NCBI RefSeq assembly: GCF_002087295.1
Contig: NZ_MWVI01000065.1
Coordinates: 100,860-164,859 of the forward strand
DNA length: 64,000 nucleotides
Direction: 5' to 3'
Origin: Vreelandella lionensis
GTDB lineage: Bacteria > Pseudomonadota > Gammaproteobacteria > Pseudomonadales > Halomonadaceae
Positions 30,670-40,490 of the stretch are shown here, piece by piece. Positions within the stretch are counted from its first letter, which is position 1, and each line of letters starts with the position of its first letter. The notes below the pieces were generated by a model. The model worked only from the letters and a program-made list of their open reading frames with translations, was not told the origin of the DNA and did no database searches. A program made the position numbers and the translations under genes.

Positions 30670-31713
30670 GTGAAGAACCTCCATACGATTCAATTGTTGG
30701 ACACTCATGCGGGCGGCGATGTCAGCCGTATTGTCACCGGTGGTATTGATGCGCTACGCGGCGCTACGGTTCGTCAGCAGATGGAGTATCTGCGCGACGA
30801 TGCCGATGGCCTCAGGCGTTTGCTGTTGGAAGAGCCCTATGGCATTCCAGAGATGTCGGTAGACCTGCTGGTTCCTGCCACAGACCCGGAAGCCGTGGCG
30901 GGATATATCATTATGGAAGTGATGGGCTACCCGATTTACTCCGGCTCCAACACGCTCTGCACGGCCACTGCCGTTTTGGAAACCGGCATTGTGCCGAAGC
31001 AGGAGGGCATCCAGCGCTTTAAGTTGGAAGCGCCTGCGGGGTTGGTGCAAATTGAAGCCCGCGTGCATAAGGGCGTGGTGGAATCGGTCACGTGTGAAGG
31101 TCTGCCCAGCTATATCGATACCTATCGGGATACCATCCAAGTACCAGGGATCGGTGACGTGACCTACTCGGTCGCTTATAGCGGCGGCTTTTACGCCCTG
31201 GTAGATGCCGAGGCGCTGGGATTCAAGCTGGTGCGAGATGAAGAGCAGGCACTTGCCGCCTGCGCCCATAAAATCGTTGAGGCGATTCAGGCGCAGCGTG
31301 GCTTCTCCCACTACACCTTGGGAGATGTGGGCCCGCTGCCGTTTTTGCACTTTATGGGGCCGGAAGAGCAGGTAGCTGAAGGCTATATCCGCTCGCGTTC
31401 GACCACCTATGTGCATCCCGGAGTTATCTGCCGCAGCACCACGGGCACTGGCTCCTCTGCACGGCTAGCGCTGATGAACTATGAAGGGCGTTTAAAGCTG
31501 GGTGATAAGCTGGAAACGGTATCGCTGCGGGAAACTGGTTTTATCGGCACCTTTACTGGTACTCATCAGGAGGGCGCTTACCAAGTGGTGGAAAACTCCA
31601 TTACCGGGCGCAGCTAGGTACTGGCGGATTCCAAGATTGTAATTAACTGCGACGACCCGATGGTGGCTTGTGGCGAGCTTCACCATATCCTGAGCGACCG
31701 TCACAGCGAGTAA
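30670..31713 (+). CDS. Proline racemase-family protein interrupted by in-frame TAG
   Basis: GTG 30670 follows an AGGAGG eight bases upstream. The product begins VKNLHTIQLLDTHAGGDVSR. Catalytic positions: a cysteine in SGSNTLCTATAV replaces the usual CGHG context. The second site reads STTGTGSSAR, with Thr where racemases and epimerases have Cys, as in trans-3-hydroxyproline dehydratases. The frame is cut by TAG at 31615-31617, yet continues in the same frame (VLADSKIVINCDDPMVACGEL) to TAA 31711, giving the full 347-residue length. A tyrosine codon probably mutated or was miscalled. Confidence 0.8.
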
Positions 31714-31746
31714 TGTTGAGCGAGTAGGTGGTGGAGTGTGGAGTGC

Positions 31747-31944
31747 TCAATCGGTAGACACACCGCCTACAACATAACCTTCCTGTTCAATGCGCTCCCA
31801 TACCGCGGCCTTTTCGGCCTCGGTCATTCTACCCCAATAGGCAATTTCATCCAGCGTGCGTCCGCAGCCCTGGCAGACCTCGGTGCTCGGCTTAATTTGG
31901 CAAACGTGAATACAAGGCGATAATGGACGAGATGGGATTGGCAT
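31747..31944 (-). CDS. DUF1289 small Cys-rich protein
   Basis: A 65-residue protein starting MPIPSRPLSPCIHVCQI and containing CxxxC plus CQGCGRTLDEIAYWGRMTEAEK, the four-cysteine pattern of DUF1289. The upstream extension of the frame has no family similarity, so ATG 31944 is preferred. The function is unknown. The four cysteines suggest one metal ion. Confidence 0.85.
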   Translation of the reverse strand: MPIPSRPLSPCIHVCQIKPSTEVCQGCGRTLDEIAYWGRMTEAEKAAVWERIEQEGYVVGGVSTD

Positions 31945-32020
31945 GACGGTCACTGTGTCAGGTATCGAGAGGGCACGTATAAAAGAGGGGCACGTATAAA
32001 AGAGTAAGGGTAGCTCCCTG

Positions 32021-32437
32021 CTAACCCACCGGCACTTTACCACGCAGCGACTTAATTTTGCCTTTGCGGGTTTTATGGTCCACCCGACGCCGCTGAGAGC
32101 CTTTGGTGGGCTTGGTTGGGCGGCGCGCTTTTGGCTGTTTCGCCACGCTTCGAATCAATACCTGTAGACGGTTCAAAGCGTCCTCTTTATTCAGCTCCAA
32201 GGTGCGGTAGCTTTGGGCTTTAATAATCACCACGCCTTGTTTGCTGATGCGCTGGTCGGAGAGTGCCATCAGGCGCTCTTTATAAACCGGCGGCAGCGTT
32301 GAGCGCTGAATATCGAAACGCAAATGCACCGCTGAGGCAACTTTGTTGACATTTTGGCCGCCAGCGCCCTGGGCGCGAATTTGGCTAATATCAATTTCCC
32401 AGTCCGCCACGCTGACGCTATTGGAAATAGTGAGCAT
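32021..32437 (-). CDS. arfB: Alternative ribosome-rescue factor ArfB (YaeJ)
   Basis: A 138-residue peptidyl-tRNA hydrolase of the release-factor family that frees ribosomes stalled on mRNAs without a stop codon. The catalytic GGQ lies in RAQGAGGQNVNKVASAVHL near residues 26-28. The C-terminal tail is rich in Lys and Arg (KTRKGKIKSLRGK), the part that enters the empty mRNA channel. Intact. Confidence 0.93.
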   Translation of the reverse strand: MLTISNSVSVADWEIDISQIRAQGAGGQNVNKVASAVHLRFDIQRSTLPPVYKERLMALSDQRISKQGVVIIKAQSYRTLELNKEDALNRLQVLIRSVAKQPKARRPTKPTKGSQRRRVDHKTRKGKIKSLRGKVPVG

Positions 32438-32509
32438 TCAGTTCCTCTGTGTCGCATGTAGCATCTTAGGCTAGCACATTTAACACAGAGGCGACGGCCC
32501 GCTGTATGG

Positions 32510-33457
32510 CTACCCTGCCAAGTTAGTTATCGGCTGGTTGCTGTCAAACGCCAGCACATTGTTAAACGCATCGCGGAAATAGAGTTCATAGCTATCTTTT
32601 TCTACATAGCCTAGGTGAGGGGTAGCAATGAGATTAGGCAGTGCTAACAGCGGGTGGTTAATCACGGGTTCTTCGTCAAATACATCCACTGCGGCACGGC
32701 CGGGTTGGCCTGCTTTTAAAGCAGCATCAAGCGCGCCTGGAGCGATTAATGGTGCTCGGCTGGTGTTCACTAGCAGGGAGGTTGGTTTCATTAGTGCGAG
32801 ATGTGCGGCGGTGATAATGCCCCGGGTAGCCTCATTTAAACGCAGATGCAGGCTGAGTACATCCGACTGTGCAAACAGGGCTTCTTGGCTCTCTGCCACC
32901 GCCAGGCCAGCCTCTGTAGCACGCTGACGGGTGCCTTCACGGCCCCAGACCAATACCTTCATCTCAAAGGCTTGCCCATAGCGAGCGACTAGGCTGCCAA
33001 TTTTGCCGTAACCAAATATGCCCAGCGTGCGGCCCCTAAGCCCAGCCCCTAAAGTACGCTGCCAGCGGCCCGCTTTTAGGTTGTCAACCTCCTCGGGAAT
33101 ATGCCGCATTGCCGCCAACACCAGCCCCCAGGTTAACTCGGCAGCAGCATAGGGGGAGCCTTTTCCGGTCATCACCGTCACGCCATGTTGCCGACAGGCA
33201 CCAAGATCCACATGGGCAGCGCCACCCCCCGTCTGGCTGATCCCTTTTAACTTGGGTAACCTCGCCAATAGCTCAGCTGTAATAGGCGTTCGCTCGCGGA
33301 TTAGCACTAACGCATCCGCTTCTTTAAAGCGTTCGACCAGCGCATCCAGTTCGCCAACCGTATCGTTATAAATGGTCACCTTATGACCGTTAAGCAGCGC
33401 AAATGCGTCAAGGCCTCGCACACAATCCTGATAGTCATCTGGAATGACAATATTCAT
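32510..33457 (-). CDS. D-2-hydroxyacid dehydrogenase family protein
   Basis: A 315-residue NAD-dependent dehydrogenase. The nucleotide motif is LGIFGYGKIGSLVARYG (about 145-160). The catalytic set is Arg in NTSRAPLI, Glu in DVFDEEPV and His in ATPHLGYVEKDSYE. Substrate is undefined; relatives act on glyoxylate, phosphoglycerate or other 2-hydroxyacids. It stands alone. Confidence 0.87.
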   Translation of the reverse strand: MNIVIPDDYQDCVRGLDAFALLNGHKVTIYNDTVGELDALVERFKEADALVLIRERTPITAELLARLPKLKGISQTGGGAAHVDLGACRQHGVTVMTGKGSPYAAAELTWGLVLAAMRHIPEEVDNLKAGRWQRTLGAGLRGRTLGIFGYGKIGSLVARYGQAFEMKVLVWGREGTRQRATEAGLAVAESQEALFAQSDVLSLHLRLNEATRGIITAAHLALMKPTSLLVNTSRAPLIAPGALDAALKAGQPGRAAVDVFDEEPVINHPLLALPNLIATPHLGYVEKDSYELYFRDAFNNVLAFDSNQPITNLAG

Positions 33458-33560
33458 AGTCCGTTTCCTTGCTGGGCAGCCTAGTTAATGGCAAAACGTA
33501 AAGCGAAGTAGAGCGTCACAAAAAAATAGTACCTTCAAATACCGTTCAAAAGGAGCGCCC

Positions 33561-34172
33561 ATGGATGTCCTGTTAGAGAAAGCGCCATTGAGTGCAGGTG
33601 TGCTTTACCGTCTGCTATCTGGCAGCGTGTGCCCTCGGCCTATTGCCTGGGTGGCTACCCAAGATAAACGTGGTAACGCCAACCTTGCACCGTTCTCATT
33701 TTTCAACGTTGCCAGCATTGATCAGCCTGTTTTGGCATTCTCACCGTTACTGGACGGCAGCGCCCAGCCAAAAGACACGTTGCGTAATTTAAATGAAGTG
33801 GAAGAGTGCGTGGTGCATGTGGGCACGGAAGGACTTATTGAGGCGTTAAACACCACCAGCGCGAGCCTGCCCAGAGGCGAGGATGAGTTTGTACTCGCAG
33901 GGCTGGAAAAAGCCGCCATGCCGGGCGTGAGCGTACCGCGGATAGCTGCGGCACCGGTGGCGTTTGGTTGCAAACTGGTGGATGTCATTCGGTTTGGTGA
34001 CCGGCCACTGGCAGGCAGCCTAGTACTGGTGCAGGTAGTCGCGATCCATGCAGATGATTCTGTATGGGATGGTCGTCACGTCAATATGGAAATACTTCAA
34101 CCAATAGGCCGCTTAGCGGGCAGCGACTACGTGCGCATCACTGACCGGTTTTCCATTGGGCGACCAGCCTAG
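33561..34172 (+). CDS. Flavin reductase-like (DIM6/NTAB, split-barrel FMN) protein
   Basis: A 203-residue FMN-binding split-barrel protein. The family signature is visible in VCPRPIAWVATQDKRGNANLAPFSFFNVAS (first 50 residues) and later PAGSL-type loop residues. Relatives reduce flavin with NAD(P)H for partner monooxygenases, but no oxygenase partner lies nearby. AAAGGAG lies 13 bases before the start. Confidence 0.84.
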   Translation: MDVLLEKAPLSAGVLYRLLSGSVCPRPIAWVATQDKRGNANLAPFSFFNVASIDQPVLAFSPLLDGSAQPKDTLRNLNEVEECVVHVGTEGLIEALNTTSASLPRGEDEFVLAGLEKAAMPGVSVPRIAAAPVAFGCKLVDVIRFGDRPLAGSLVLVQVVAIHADDSVWDGRHVNMEILQPIGRLAGSDYVRITDRFSIGRPA

Positions 34173-34276
34173 CCGACGACACGTTTTATTACATTCTGTT
34201 TAAGGCTAGCTAGGCTTAAGTCGTATATTCTTCCGCCGATAACAGTAGAAAGCAGCACTACGTAGGGGGAGAATTA

Positions 34277-35436
34277 ATGCGGCGTACAAAAACATGGCTA
34301 TTGGTAGTTGGGCTGTTAGCAGCGCCACTGGCGCAGGCAGAACTAACGGTGGGCATCGTTGCCCCTTCAAGCGGGGGGGCTGCCCCGTTAGGCATCGGTA
34401 TGCAGCAGGGAATTGATACCTACTTTGCCAAGATAAACGCTGAAGGTGGCGTCAACGGCAATCAGTTGGCTTTAAAAGCCTATGATGATCAATATGCGCC
34501 GCTGCAGGCTGCCAAGCATACCCGTGATCTGGTAAGTGATGAGAACCTACTGGCCGCCGTTGGCAATGTGGGTACGCCCACCGCAGCGGTCACCATTCCT
34601 ATTTATAACCAAGGGAAAACACTGCTGTTTGGTGCATTCACAGGGGCAGGTATTCTGCGCCGTTCGCCACCGGACCGCTATGTGATCAACTATCGGGCAA
34701 GCTACGTACAAGAGACCGCCACCATGGTGGATGGACTGCTTAGCGCAGGTATTCAACCGGAGGAAATTGCCTTTTTTACCCAAAACGATAGTTTTGGGGA
34801 TGCGGGCTATAACGGCGCGATAAGTGCTATGCAAGCGCGGGGCTTCTCCAATACGGCTAACTTGGTTCATGGCCGCTTTACCCGTGGGACCCGGAATATC
34901 CATCAGGGCTTGGCGACTATTCCCAAGCGCCAGTCACACCACGCGCGGTCATCATTGTTGGCACTTTCGGGCCGGCAGCAGATTTTATCCGTGAAGCTCG
35001 TCAAGACCTACCTGACACGCTTTTTCTTAACGTCTCGTTTGTAGGTAGCCAGGCGCTGTTAGAGGAGTTGGGTTCACGACGAGCAGAGGGCGTTATTGTG
35101 ACGCAGGTGGTGCCACCGCTAGATGCTGACCTTCCTGCGGTAGAAGAGTATCGCAAGCGCTGGCAGAGTATGCGCCAAACGCTGCCCCCGACTTTATCTC
35201 TCTGGAAGGCTACCTTGCGGCCAAGCTGTTTGTACCCGGTGTAAAAGCCGCGGGTAGTATCCCTGATCGTGAAGCGGCTTGTAGATGGCTTATTAAGCCT
35301 TGGCAGTATTGATATAGGCGTTGGGGAGCCGCTCACTCTTGGCCCGAATGACCATCAGGCAAGCGATGCTGCTTGGCCTACGGTTATCCGAAACGGCCAG
35401 TTCGAGCCGTTGGATTGGGCCAGCGTAGCTCAGTAA
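34277..35436 (+). CDS. Branched-chain-type ABC substrate-binding protein (LivK-like), three frameshifts
   Basis: A signal peptide (MRRTKTWLLVVGLLAAPLAQA) leads into ELTVGIVAPSSGGAAPLGIGMQQGIDTYF, the type-1 periplasmic binding fold. Indels near 34915, 35170 and 35275 break it. The pieces AVIIVGTFGPAADFIREAR, APDFISLEGYLAAKLFV and VDGLLSLGSIDIGVG rejoin to about 387 residues with a stop at 35434. There are no ABC membrane or ATPase genes nearby. Its only close neighbour is a chemoreceptor gene 41 bases downstream, so it may present a ligand to that receptor. Three breaks leave open that it is a true pseudogene. Confidence 0.75.
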
Positions 35437-35477
35437 CTCTCCTGTTTGCATTCTCTCTGACACGGCGAACTACTCTA

Positions 35478-37592
35478 ATGAAAAAGACCATAAGTATCCG
35501 CGCTATGCTGATTAGCCTCTTTGTCGCCGCTGTACTGGGTGCCATTGTGCTAGCAGGAACGGGCTGGATGACCAACCAGCGTTTAATTAACGTTCAGCAC
35601 TTCATTACCGACGAGGTGCTGCCGCTGCAGGACGCTAGCCGCAGCATGGTGCTTACCATGGGCGCTTTTGGACAGCGGCATGCTGATTTACTGGCGACTG
35701 ATGATACGCAAGCGTTGGCGGACATCACTCCCCGCAGCGCATTAGAAGAGCGCTATGCTCAGGCTCGAGAGGGGCTTGCGGATATTGAGGAAACCGGTGC
35801 CGCTGGGCAGCTGTCTGCTTTGGATAACCACTTCCAGGCGCTGTTGACGGGCGATGAGGCGCTGGAAGGTGTGCGCCGCGATGCGCTGAATCTGCAGGTG
35901 CAAATGGCCGAACAGATTGCTCAAATGGAAGCTGCTATTACCAATGTGATGCACAGCGCCGAAGATATTGCTGGCCGCACAGCGCTGGCTCAAGTGCGTG
36001 AAGCGCGCATCCAACGTGAGCTAGTAGAAGCTTGGCGGCAGGAGGGAACAACTACACTGCCGACGCGGTTATTAGATGACATCTTTAGCGCGCAGGTGGA
36101 TGTCGGGCGGCTAAGTAGCAACGCGCGTATGGCGGTTGCCACTCTTTCAGACCTAGGGCGCCAAATGATGCAGGTTGATAGCGTTGATGCGCTGGTTAAC
36201 CTGCGCAGTAACCAAATTTCTCAGCAAGTCTCGCTAGCGCGCCAATCACTTGCTGCCATCGCCACTGCGCCGGACACCACGTTTGTACAGCGCGAAATGA
36301 TTAAGCGGCTTGATGCGGTCATCGTCGAGCTGAACGGCCTGATGGTTGAAGATGCCGACTCAGTTTACGCCCTACGCCAGCAGCAGCTGACGTTAGGTGC
36401 CCAAGTGCAAGCGGCTCTGGTGAATGTTGCCCAGGCCACCACGCAAATGCGTAATGCGCTCAGTGATATTGAAGCTTACACGGTAGAGAAGGCAGCAAGT
36501 GCCAGCGATGAAGCCCAAACCCTGGCTAACGCAGGTCGTACGCTGCTGATTTTGGTAACGTTAGGCGTCATCGTAGTATTGGCCATCTTCGGCTGGCGCA
36601 CCCTCGTGCGTGTGCTGGGCCCACTAGTGGCCATGCGGCGTCAGATGGAGAACATCAGCGGCGCTGCCGGTGAAAATGCCGACTTATCCATGCGCTTAGC
36701 CCTAGAGCGTAATGATGAGGTCGGGCAAGCGGCCCAGGCATTTAACCGCATGATGGATACCTTTGAAGGCATGGTGGCGAGAATTCGTGAAAGCGCCGAA
36801 GCCATTGCCGCGAGCAGCCGTCAGATTGCCGCCGGTAATGAAAACCTTTCCCAGCGGACCGATCAGCAGGCGGCATCGCTGGCTGAAACGGCCTCTAGCC
36901 TGGAACAGATAACCGCCACGGTAAAACAGACCGCTGACTACGCCGACCAAGCTAAAGGTGCCAGCGGTAGTGTGGATGAGCGAGCGCGTTCAGCGGGCGA
37001 TGTTGCCAAGCGCACCACTGCTGCCATGAGCGATATCCGGCAGGCGAGCGAAAAGATTACCTCTATTATCAAAGCCATTGATGATATCGCCTTCCAAACG
37101 AACCTTCTGGCATTGAACGCTTCGGTAGAAGCCGCCCGGGCAGGAGAGCAGGGGCGTGGTTTCGCGGTGGTTGCCCAGGAAGTACGTAAACTAGCAGGGC
37201 GCAGTGCGGAAGAGGCGGCGCAAATTCGCCACCTAGTAGACGACAGCGTGAAAAAAGTGAGTGAAGGCGAACAGCTGGTAAATGCCTCCAGCCACCACTT
37301 GCAGGAGATCATCGACAGCCTATCCGAAGTGACTCGCTACGTAACGGAAATTGCCGGAGCGACCAAAGAGCAGTCGGCGGGTATCGACCAGATTAACCAA
37401 GCGATCTCGCAGTTGGATCAGGTCACGCACCAAAATGCCCGCTTGGTACAAGAAGCCTCTACCGCTAGCCAGACCTTGGACGATCGCGCAGGCGATATGC
37501 ACACGCTGGTCAGCCGCTTCCACGTGAGTCACAGCCCTGGACAGCATCAGGCTGCGCTACCTGCGAAGCAGGATACCGCCCGCCTGACCTGA
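35478..37592 (+). CDS. Methyl-accepting chemotaxis protein with long periplasmic sensor
   Basis: A 704-residue receptor. ATG 35478 gives MKKTISIRAMLISLF and a first membrane helix at about 9-28. A long all-helical periplasmic region (about 30-350) follows, with a second helix at about 352-372, a HAMP domain to about 425, and the signalling domain. The signalling tip [20 protein letters not shown] lies near residues 534-553, where CheA and CheW bind. There is no C-terminal xWxxF tether. Its intact frame contrasts with the broken binding-protein gene before it. Confidence 0.92.
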   Translation: MKKTISIRAMLISLFVAAVLGAIVLAGTGWMTNQRLINVQHFITDEVLPLQDASRSMVLTMGAFGQRHADLLATDDTQALADITPRSALEERYAQAREGLADIEETGAAGQLSALDNHFQALLTGDEALEGVRRDALNLQVQMAEQIAQMEAAITNVMHSAEDIAGRTALAQVREARIQRELVEAWRQEGTTTLPTRLLDDIFSAQVDVGRLSSNARMAVATLSDLGRQMMQVDSVDALVNLRSNQISQQVSLARQSLAAIATAPDTTFVQREMIKRLDAVIVELNGLMVEDADSVYALRQQQLTLGAQVQAALVNVAQATTQMRNALSDIEAYTVEKAASASDEAQTLANAGRTLLILVTLGVIVVLAIFGWRTLVRVLGPLVAMRRQMENISGAAGENADLSMRLALERNDEVGQAAQAFNRMMDTFEGMVARIRESAEAIAASSRQIAAGNENLSQRTDQQAASLAETASSLEQITATVKQTADYADQAKGASGSVDERARSAGDVAKRTTAAMSDIRQASEKITSIIKAIDDIAFQTNLLALNASVEAARAGEQGRGFAVVAQEVRKLAGRSAEEAAQIRHLVDDSVKKVSEGEQLVNASSHHLQEIIDSLSEVTRYVTEIAGATKEQSAGIDQINQAISQLDQVTHQNARLVQEASTASQTLDDRAGDMHTLVSRFHVSHSPGQHQAALPAKQDTARLT

Positions 37593-37622
37593 TCGAAAGC
37601 TTGAACCTTTACCGATAGCTAG

Positions 37623-37655
37623 CAGCGAACACCGGAAGGAGTTCGCTGTTTTTTT
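37623..37655 (+). terminator. Intrinsic terminator after the chemoreceptor gene
   Basis: CAGCGAAC (37623-37630) pairs with GTTCGCTG (37641-37648), with a 10-base loop, followed by seven T residues. Confidence 0.85.
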
Positions 37656-37723
37656 AGTAAGCGGTTGAACTTTAGACGTATTGCCTACACTGATAAGAGA
37701 AATGCGACTGACAAAGAGGCAAT

Positions 37724-38350
37724 ATGACAACCCTAGTGATTGGTGCCAATGGTCAAATCGGTAAACAGTTTTGCGAGCTAGCTAAGCAGTCTGGCACTCC
37801 TATTAAAGCCATGATTCGCAGTGAGGAGCAGGCCGCTTGGTTCCAGGAGCGGGGTATTCAAACCGTGGTGGGCGATCTTGAAGGTGACTTTGAGCACGCC
37901 TTTGAGGGCTGTGATCAAGTCGTCTTTACCGCCGGTTCTGGTCCCCATACCGGGCCAGATAAAACGTTGATGATCGATCTATTTGGGGCGATTCGTGCGG
38001 CGGACATTGCCAGCCAGCACGGGCTGTCGCGCTATATCATGGTCAGCGCCATTCGGGCGGAAAAACCGCTGGAAGCCCCAGAGAAAATGCGCCCCTATAT
38101 GGCGGCCAAATTTGCGGCGGATGCTCATATTCGTCATAGCGGTGTCTCCTATGTAATTCTAAAACCAGGCCGCCTCACCGATGATGCGCCGACCCATAAG
38201 TTTGCCAGTACCGTCGAAGAAGCGGGGGATAACCAAATCTCTCGGGCCAACGTGGCCTATGCATTGCTACGTGTGGTGCAAACCCCTGGCCTCATCAATC
38301 AAGAAGTCACGCTGCTTGATGGCCAGCGGCCTATCGACGCGCTGCTCTAG
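37724..38350 (+). CDS. NAD(P)-binding atypical SDR protein
   Basis: A 208-residue Rossmann protein with the N-terminal motif VIGANGQIGKQFCELAKQ (GxxGxxG) and KPGRLTDD near residue 148, typical of the YtfG/NAD(P)H-binding (NmrA-related) atypical short-chain dehydrogenases. The classic YxxxK is weak (PYMAAKFAAD). Substrate unknown. It is monocistronic with its own terminator. Confidence 0.83.
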   Translation: MTTLVIGANGQIGKQFCELAKQSGTPIKAMIRSEEQAAWFQERGIQTVVGDLEGDFEHAFEGCDQVVFTAGSGPHTGPDKTLMIDLFGAIRAADIASQHGLSRYIMVSAIRAEKPLEAPEKMRPYMAAKFAADAHIRHSGVSYVILKPGRLTDDAPTHKFASTVEEAGDNQISRANVAYALLRVVQTPGLINQEVTLLDGQRPIDALL

Positions 38351-38376
38351 TGCTCGTTATTTAAGTACTAAGTGCC

Positions 38377-38407
38377 AAAAGCCCGCTGGTTCTCAGCGGG
38401 CTTTTTT
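38377..38407 (+). terminator. Intrinsic terminator after the SDR gene
   Basis: GCCCGCTG (38381-38388) pairs with CAGCGGGC (38394-38401) with flanking A/T pairs and a five-base loop, followed by TTTTTT. Confidence 0.9.
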
Positions 38408-38534
38408 GTACTGAGTGAAATGACCTGACGGTGTAGTAAGGGTGTACTACCCGCCTGAGCGCGGCGCTTGCTAGTCTCAATAAACACGTCTATTGCGTGT
38501 GCTCCACCTCGACACAATCACAAGGAGAACGGAG

Positions 38535-39104
38535 ATGAGCAGCAAACGTATTTTAATGATTACCGGTGATTTCACAGAAGATTACGAAACCATGGTGCCC
38601 TTTCAGGCGCTGATGGCGGTGGGGCACCAAGTCGATGCGGTATGCCCCGGTAAAGCCTCGGGGGATACGGTTGCCACTGCGATCCACGACTTTGAAGGCG
38701 ACCAGACCTACAGCGAGAAACCCGGGCACCGGTTTGCGCTAAATGCAGATTTCGCCAGCATCAACCCGGCCGATTACGACGCCCTGGTCGTGCCCGGTGG
38801 CAGGGCACCTGAGTATCTGCGGCTCAATCAAGAAGTGCTCGCCATGGTGAGGCACTTCTTTGATACCCAAAAACCGGTCGCTGCCATCTGCCATGGCGCC
38901 CAGCTGCTGGCCGCTGCCAAGGTGCTGGAGGGCAAACAGTGCTCGGCTTATCCCGCATGCCAGCCGGAAGTCGAGCTCGCTGGCGGGCAGTTCGCCAACT
39001 TGGAAGTCACCGATGCCGTTACCGATGGCAATCTTGTGACTGCCCCGGCATGGCCCGCCCATCCAGCTTGGCTGGCGCAGTTTATGGCGCTATTGAACAA
39101 GTAA
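38535..39104 (+). CDS. DJ-1/PfpI-family protein
   Basis: A 189-residue protein of the DJ-1/PfpI superfamily, whose members include glyoxalase III, deglycase and chaperone proteins. ATG 38535 has AAGGAG eight bases upstream. The nucleophile elbow [12 protein letters not shown] carries the reactive Cys near residue 119, and an acidic residue (DFTEDYE) near the N terminus matches the family pair. Intact and alone. Confidence 0.87.
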   Translation: MSSKRILMITGDFTEDYETMVPFQALMAVGHQVDAVCPGKASGDTVATAIHDFEGDQTYSEKPGHRFALNADFASINPADYDALVVPGGRAPEYLRLNQEVLAMVRHFFDTQKPVAAICHGAQLLAAAKVLEGKQCSAYPACQPEVELAGGQFANLEVTDAVTDGNLVTAPAWPAHPAWLAQFMALLNK

Positions 39105-39196
39105 AGCGAAGGAGCGCGCCCGCTTGTTGGGCGCGCATTACATCAACCGCTATGCTGAACTCATACAATGGGCGCAAGTAAGTGCAAGGGGGCGTT

Positions 39197-39589
39197 ATGT
39201 GCAAACTGTTTATTGATGCTGACCCAGAGCTATGGCGAAGCGCTACGCACTCGCTGCGCATCGACGGGATGGTGACCAGCGTACGAATGGAGAACTACTT
39301 CTGGCGGCTGCTAGAAGAAATAGCCCAGCGCGATGGTATGAACACCGCGCAAATGATCACCCGGCTTTACCATGAGTCGATTGATGCCGGGCACGACTTG
39401 GGAAATTTCACGTCGTTTTTGCGCGTATGCGCATTGCGCTACCAAGCCCTACAGCTCAGCGGCGATATACCGCCAAGCGTGACAGTGCCCATCGGCGAGC
39501 TGGATGCGCAGAAAATTCTTTCCCGTGAAAGCACGTTGCGTGATATCACTTTGAGTGAGCGCGCGCTGCATAAAAACCACGTTCACTAG
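39197..39589 (+). CDS. Ribbon-helix-helix (RHH_4-like) protein
   Basis: A 130-residue protein; the start MCKLFIDADPELW follows AAGGGGG. The central part (HSLRIDGMVTSVRMENYFWRLLEEIAQRDGMNTAQMITRLY) has the strand-helix-helix pattern of RHH_4 proteins, which often act as small DNA-binding regulators of their own operon. No toxin partner lies downstream on this strand, so a toxin-antitoxin role is not supported. Confidence 0.75.
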   Translation: MCKLFIDADPELWRSATHSLRIDGMVTSVRMENYFWRLLEEIAQRDGMNTAQMITRLYHESIDAGHDLGNFTSFLRVCALRYQALQLSGDIPPSVTVPIGELDAQKILSRESTLRDITLSERALHKNHVH

Positions 39590-39605
39590 TGTCGGTATGT
39601 TGCGG

Positions 39606-40370
39606 TTACTCCAACCGCTCGCGCAGCGCATTTAAAAAGGTCTCGATACGCAGCGCGTTGGTGCCCACATCGCTGGCGCCGAGCCGTGACGCAGAGCGCA
39701 CATCTACCTGGGTGCTCTGGCCCTGTTCGGTTAAGCGGATCACCACATCATCCTCAAAGCCAAACCAGCGGGTCACGGCGGTGGCTTCCAAACGATCGTG
39801 AGTTATCTCGGCAATCTCCCAGCCTGCTGCTTCGACTTCTGCTTGAACGGCAGCGAGCACGGTATTAGCGGGGGCATTCACCACCAGGGGTTGGACGTTA
39901 GGGTAGGCTTCCCGTTGTTGCTCGGCGGTGGCATCGCCTGGGTAATCTAACCCGTTGGGTGCTGCTTCGCGCTCTTCGCGCAGCGCAATAAATGCTGGCG
40001 GGTTTTGGGTGTCCGTGGTGATGTCATGAATCACCGGGGCCTGCTGGGCGCGCTGCCACTGTTGCCAAGGCATGTAGAGCAGGGCGGCAGTGGCGATTAA
40101 TACTGCTATGGCGACGAACGCTGTTCCTCCACGCCGAGTGATCGCGCTGATGAGCAGCACTAACACGCTAAGCGCCACCGCTGCTATGGCGGCATAAACG
40201 CCGTTACGCAGAAGGTTGAAAGCCTCGCTCAACCCGACCCATTCCCAGCGATAGGCCGGGCCAGCACCCACCATTAATAGTGCCGCTGCCACTAGCGCCA
40301 GCACACTGAACCACGTCAGCACCTTGGGCCAGCGGCTTTTATGGCGTTGCTGGTGGAGTTTATCGGCCAT
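39606..40370 (-). CDS. DUF1499 membrane protein
   Basis: A 254-residue protein. Three helices at about 18-40, 58-78 and 85-105 are followed by a soluble C-terminal DUF1499 domain ending in SRLGASDVGTNALRIETFLNALRE, the family signature. ATG 40370 gives MADKLHQQRHKSRW; the longer frame upstream lacks support. Function unknown. Confidence 0.8.
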   Translation of the reverse strand: MADKLHQQRHKSRWPKVLTWFSVLALVAAALLMVGAGPAYRWEWVGLSEAFNLLRNGVYAAIAAVALSVLVLLISAITRRGGTAFVAIAVLIATAALLYMPWQQWQRAQQAPVIHDITTDTQNPPAFIALREEREAAPNGLDYPGDATAEQQREAYPNVQPLVVNAPANTVLAAVQAEVEAAGWEIAEITHDRLEATAVTRWFGFEDDVVIRLTEQGQSTQVDVRSASRLGASDVGTNALRIETFLNALRERLE

Positions 40371-40490
40371 GTTTCCCCCTTGCGTTTTTGTGAGCACCGT
40401 TTGAAATAACAGACATTGGCCACAGCATAGCCAGCGATATGGTAGCGTGGCTATTTTCTGGCCTGATACCCGAACGTAAGAGTAACCCTG

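Noticed and set aside
39197..39589. RHH protein as antitoxin of a toxin-antitoxin pair
   Set aside because: No toxin gene on the same strand adjoins it; the next gene is a convergent DUF1499 membrane protein.
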